A stretch of 5,868 bases of DNA from Kouleothrix aurantiaca (GTDB lineage: Bacteria > Chloroflexota > Chloroflexia > Chloroflexales > Roseiflexaceae). A program made the translations under genes and the position numbers. The stretch lies in the NCBI GenBank assembly GCA_001399705.1, contig LJCR01000168.1, positions 1 to 5,868 of the forward strand, written 5' to 3'. Below, one piece after another: positions 4,880-5,868 of this stretch; within the stretch, counting starts at the first letter, position 1, and each line of letters begins with the position of its first letter. The notes beneath the pieces are model-generated. The model saw nothing but the letters and a program-made list of their open reading frames with translations, made no database searches and was not told the DNA's origin.

Positions 4880-5868
4880 CTAGCGAGCGTCAGCAGCCTG
4901 CATCACTACCAATGTGTCATCCTGAAACAATGCTTGCCAGCTGTCGCGGCGCAATGCCTGGGCAAGCGGGCCCGCCGCCGGCACCAGCGCGCAATGTACG
5001 TTGTAGTGCGCGAAAAGCTCTTCGTACGCACCCTGCTGCTCGGCCAGCGCCGCGCGGAATAGCAGATCAGCCGGGTAGGGATCCTGCCGATTATCGACAA
5101 ATACCGCGCGCTCGGGCACCTGCCAGATCAGCGGGCCGCCCGTATCGTAGGTGTTGAACAGCGTACCAGGGCAGCGGCGCACGGCCGCCACAAGCGCGCC
5201 GCTCAGCGGTTGCGCGGGCATAGCCGCCCAGGCCCGGCCCACAATCAGCGCGCTGCCGCAGAACAGCCCGGCCAGCAAGGCTCCATTCGCCCAGCGGCGC
5301 GCGCCAGGCTGTTTCGCCAGCGGCTGCCATTCGCGAAATGGGCGGCTAAGCAGCGGGGCCGCCACCACCGCAAAAAAAGCGGTATGGCGCATCGAGCGAA
5401 AGCCCAGCCACCCGAACAGCAGCGCCAGGAGGAGCAGTGTCCAGTCGCGCTGGCCGCGCCAGCTTCGCCAGCACACCAGCACTGCTGCCAGCGTCAGCGC
5501 AACCAGCCCAAAAAAAGGATAGCTCGCCGGCCAGTCCAGGTTGGGCGGCTGCCATTCCGAAAGGTAGGTGCGCGTTGTATCGCCAAATGAATCGAGAATG
5601 TACCACCACAGCCCGAAGCCTAAAGGGTTCAACACCGTCGCCAGACCGCTGAGCAAGGTAATCAGCGCCCAATGCACGCTTGCGCACGAGCGGCACGCAA
5701 CCGCCCGCCAGCCGCCACGCGCCTCGGTCACGATCGCCGCCAGCGCGGCCACCACCAGCACCACACCGCCAAACGCTACGCCGGCATGCAGGTTTGCCCA
5801 CAGCAGAAACAGCGGCGGGTACAGCCAGTGCAGGTGTGGCCGTGTTAGAAGCAGCAGCGCCACTACCA
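4880..5868 (-). CDS. Polytopic membrane protein with soluble C-terminal domain, GT-C-like (N-terminus beyond right edge)
   Basis: The frame stays open to the right edge. The GTG at 5863 is probably an internal Val, since the preceding codon, GTA, continues the same hydrophobic run. About 329 residues are visible; positions here count from the 5863 codon. Six or seven hydrophobic segments lie near 3-22, 29-48, 63-82, 116-132, 141-172 and 194-210. Loop motifs are ANLHAGVAFG (23-32), LNPLGFGLWWY (78-88), YLSEWQPPNL (100-109) and RSMRHTAFF (156-164). The C-terminal part holds LFNTYDTGGPLIW (235-247), VFVDNRQDPYP (254-264) and a short alpha/beta tail. From memory these motifs fit an abundant but unnamed bacterial membrane family (ANLHGG, NPYG, FNYYDWGGYLIW, DGR). 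Its architecture recalls GT-C transferases that use polyprenyl-linked sugars; function is not established. It ends in TAG 116 bp before a GT4 gene, consistent with a shared glycan pathway. Confidence 0.8.
   Translation of the reverse strand, partial: VVALLLLTRPHLHWLYPPLFLLWANLHAGVAFGGVVLVVAALAAIVTEARGGWRAVACRSCASVHWALITLLSGLATVLNPLGFGLWWYILDSFGDTTRTYLSEWQPPNLDWPASYPFFGLVALTLAAVLVCWRSWRGQRDWTLLLLALLFGWLGFRSMRHTAFFAVVAAPLLSRPFREWQPLAKQPGARRWANGALLAGLFCGSALIVGRAWAAMPAQPLSGALVAAVRRCPGTLFNTYDTGGPLIWQVPERAVFVDNRQDPYPADLLFRAALAEQQGAYEELFAHYNVHCALVPAAGPLAQALRRDSWQALFQDDTLVVMQAADAR

Noticed and set aside
5346..5801. Alternative minus-strand frame of 151 codons inside the membrane-protein gene
   Set aside because: The true frame has regular membrane helices and family motifs across this stretch, while this frame is Gly/Arg/Ala-rich without order.
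1..5868. CRISPR array, insertion sequence, tRNA, rRNA or riboswitch
   Set aside because: I saw no regularly spaced repeats, transposase motifs, terminal inverted repeats, cloverleaf or conserved aptamer core on either strand. Coding sequence fills almost all of the window.

Overview
The window holds six protein-coding genes, all on the minus strand and closely packed, so the biological order runs from the right edge to the left. Four look like surface-glycan or glycolipid functions: a polytopic membrane protein cut by the right edge, two GT4 (GT-B fold) glycosyltransferases and a membrane-anchored GT2 polyprenyl-phosphate-type glycosyltransferase. Two class I SAM-dependent methyltransferases follow, the last cut by the left edge. 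The content suggests part of an exopolysaccharide, O-antigen-like or glycoprotein-glycan cluster in a bacterium. The GC-rich coding of the four glycan genes and the style of the GT4 and membrane proteins are compatible with Chloroflexota. That assignment is a guess from memory of similar proteins; no marker gene is present to fix it.

Layout, from the right edge in the direction of transcription. 5868-4880: C-terminal part of a multi-pass membrane protein with a soluble C-terminal domain. 4879-4764: 116-bp gap holding a good ribosome binding site. 4763-3585: GT4 glycosyltransferase that lacks the first Glu of the usual E-x7-E motif. 3584-3366: 219-bp gap with two small hairpins, a one-helical-turn direct repeat and a reasonable sigma70-like promoter. 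3365-2235: GT2 enzyme with an unusual N-terminal extension of about 70 residues. 2235-1075: GT4 enzyme whose start overlaps the GT2 stop by one base (TGATG). 1074-1004: 71-bp gap with a 10-bp palindrome. 1003-293 and 271-1: two methyltransferases 21 bp apart.

The GT2 enzyme probably loads a sugar onto a polyprenyl phosphate, or adds one to such a carrier, at the inner face of the membrane. The two GT4 enzymes would extend the glycan from nucleotide-sugar donors. The methyltransferases could decorate or cap it. The membrane protein may act on lipid-linked sugars, but its function is not shown by the sequence.

Base composition changes sharply between about 1000 and 1080. The first complete methyltransferase is AT-rich (60-base lines counted at 35-38% GC), whereas the glycosyltransferase next to it is GC-rich (68% on a counted line). 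This is the strongest large-scale signal in the window and suggests a separate origin for the methyltransferase side. I see no rRNA or tRNA gene, CRISPR array, insertion sequence or phage gene, and I do not see a clearly new biological system.
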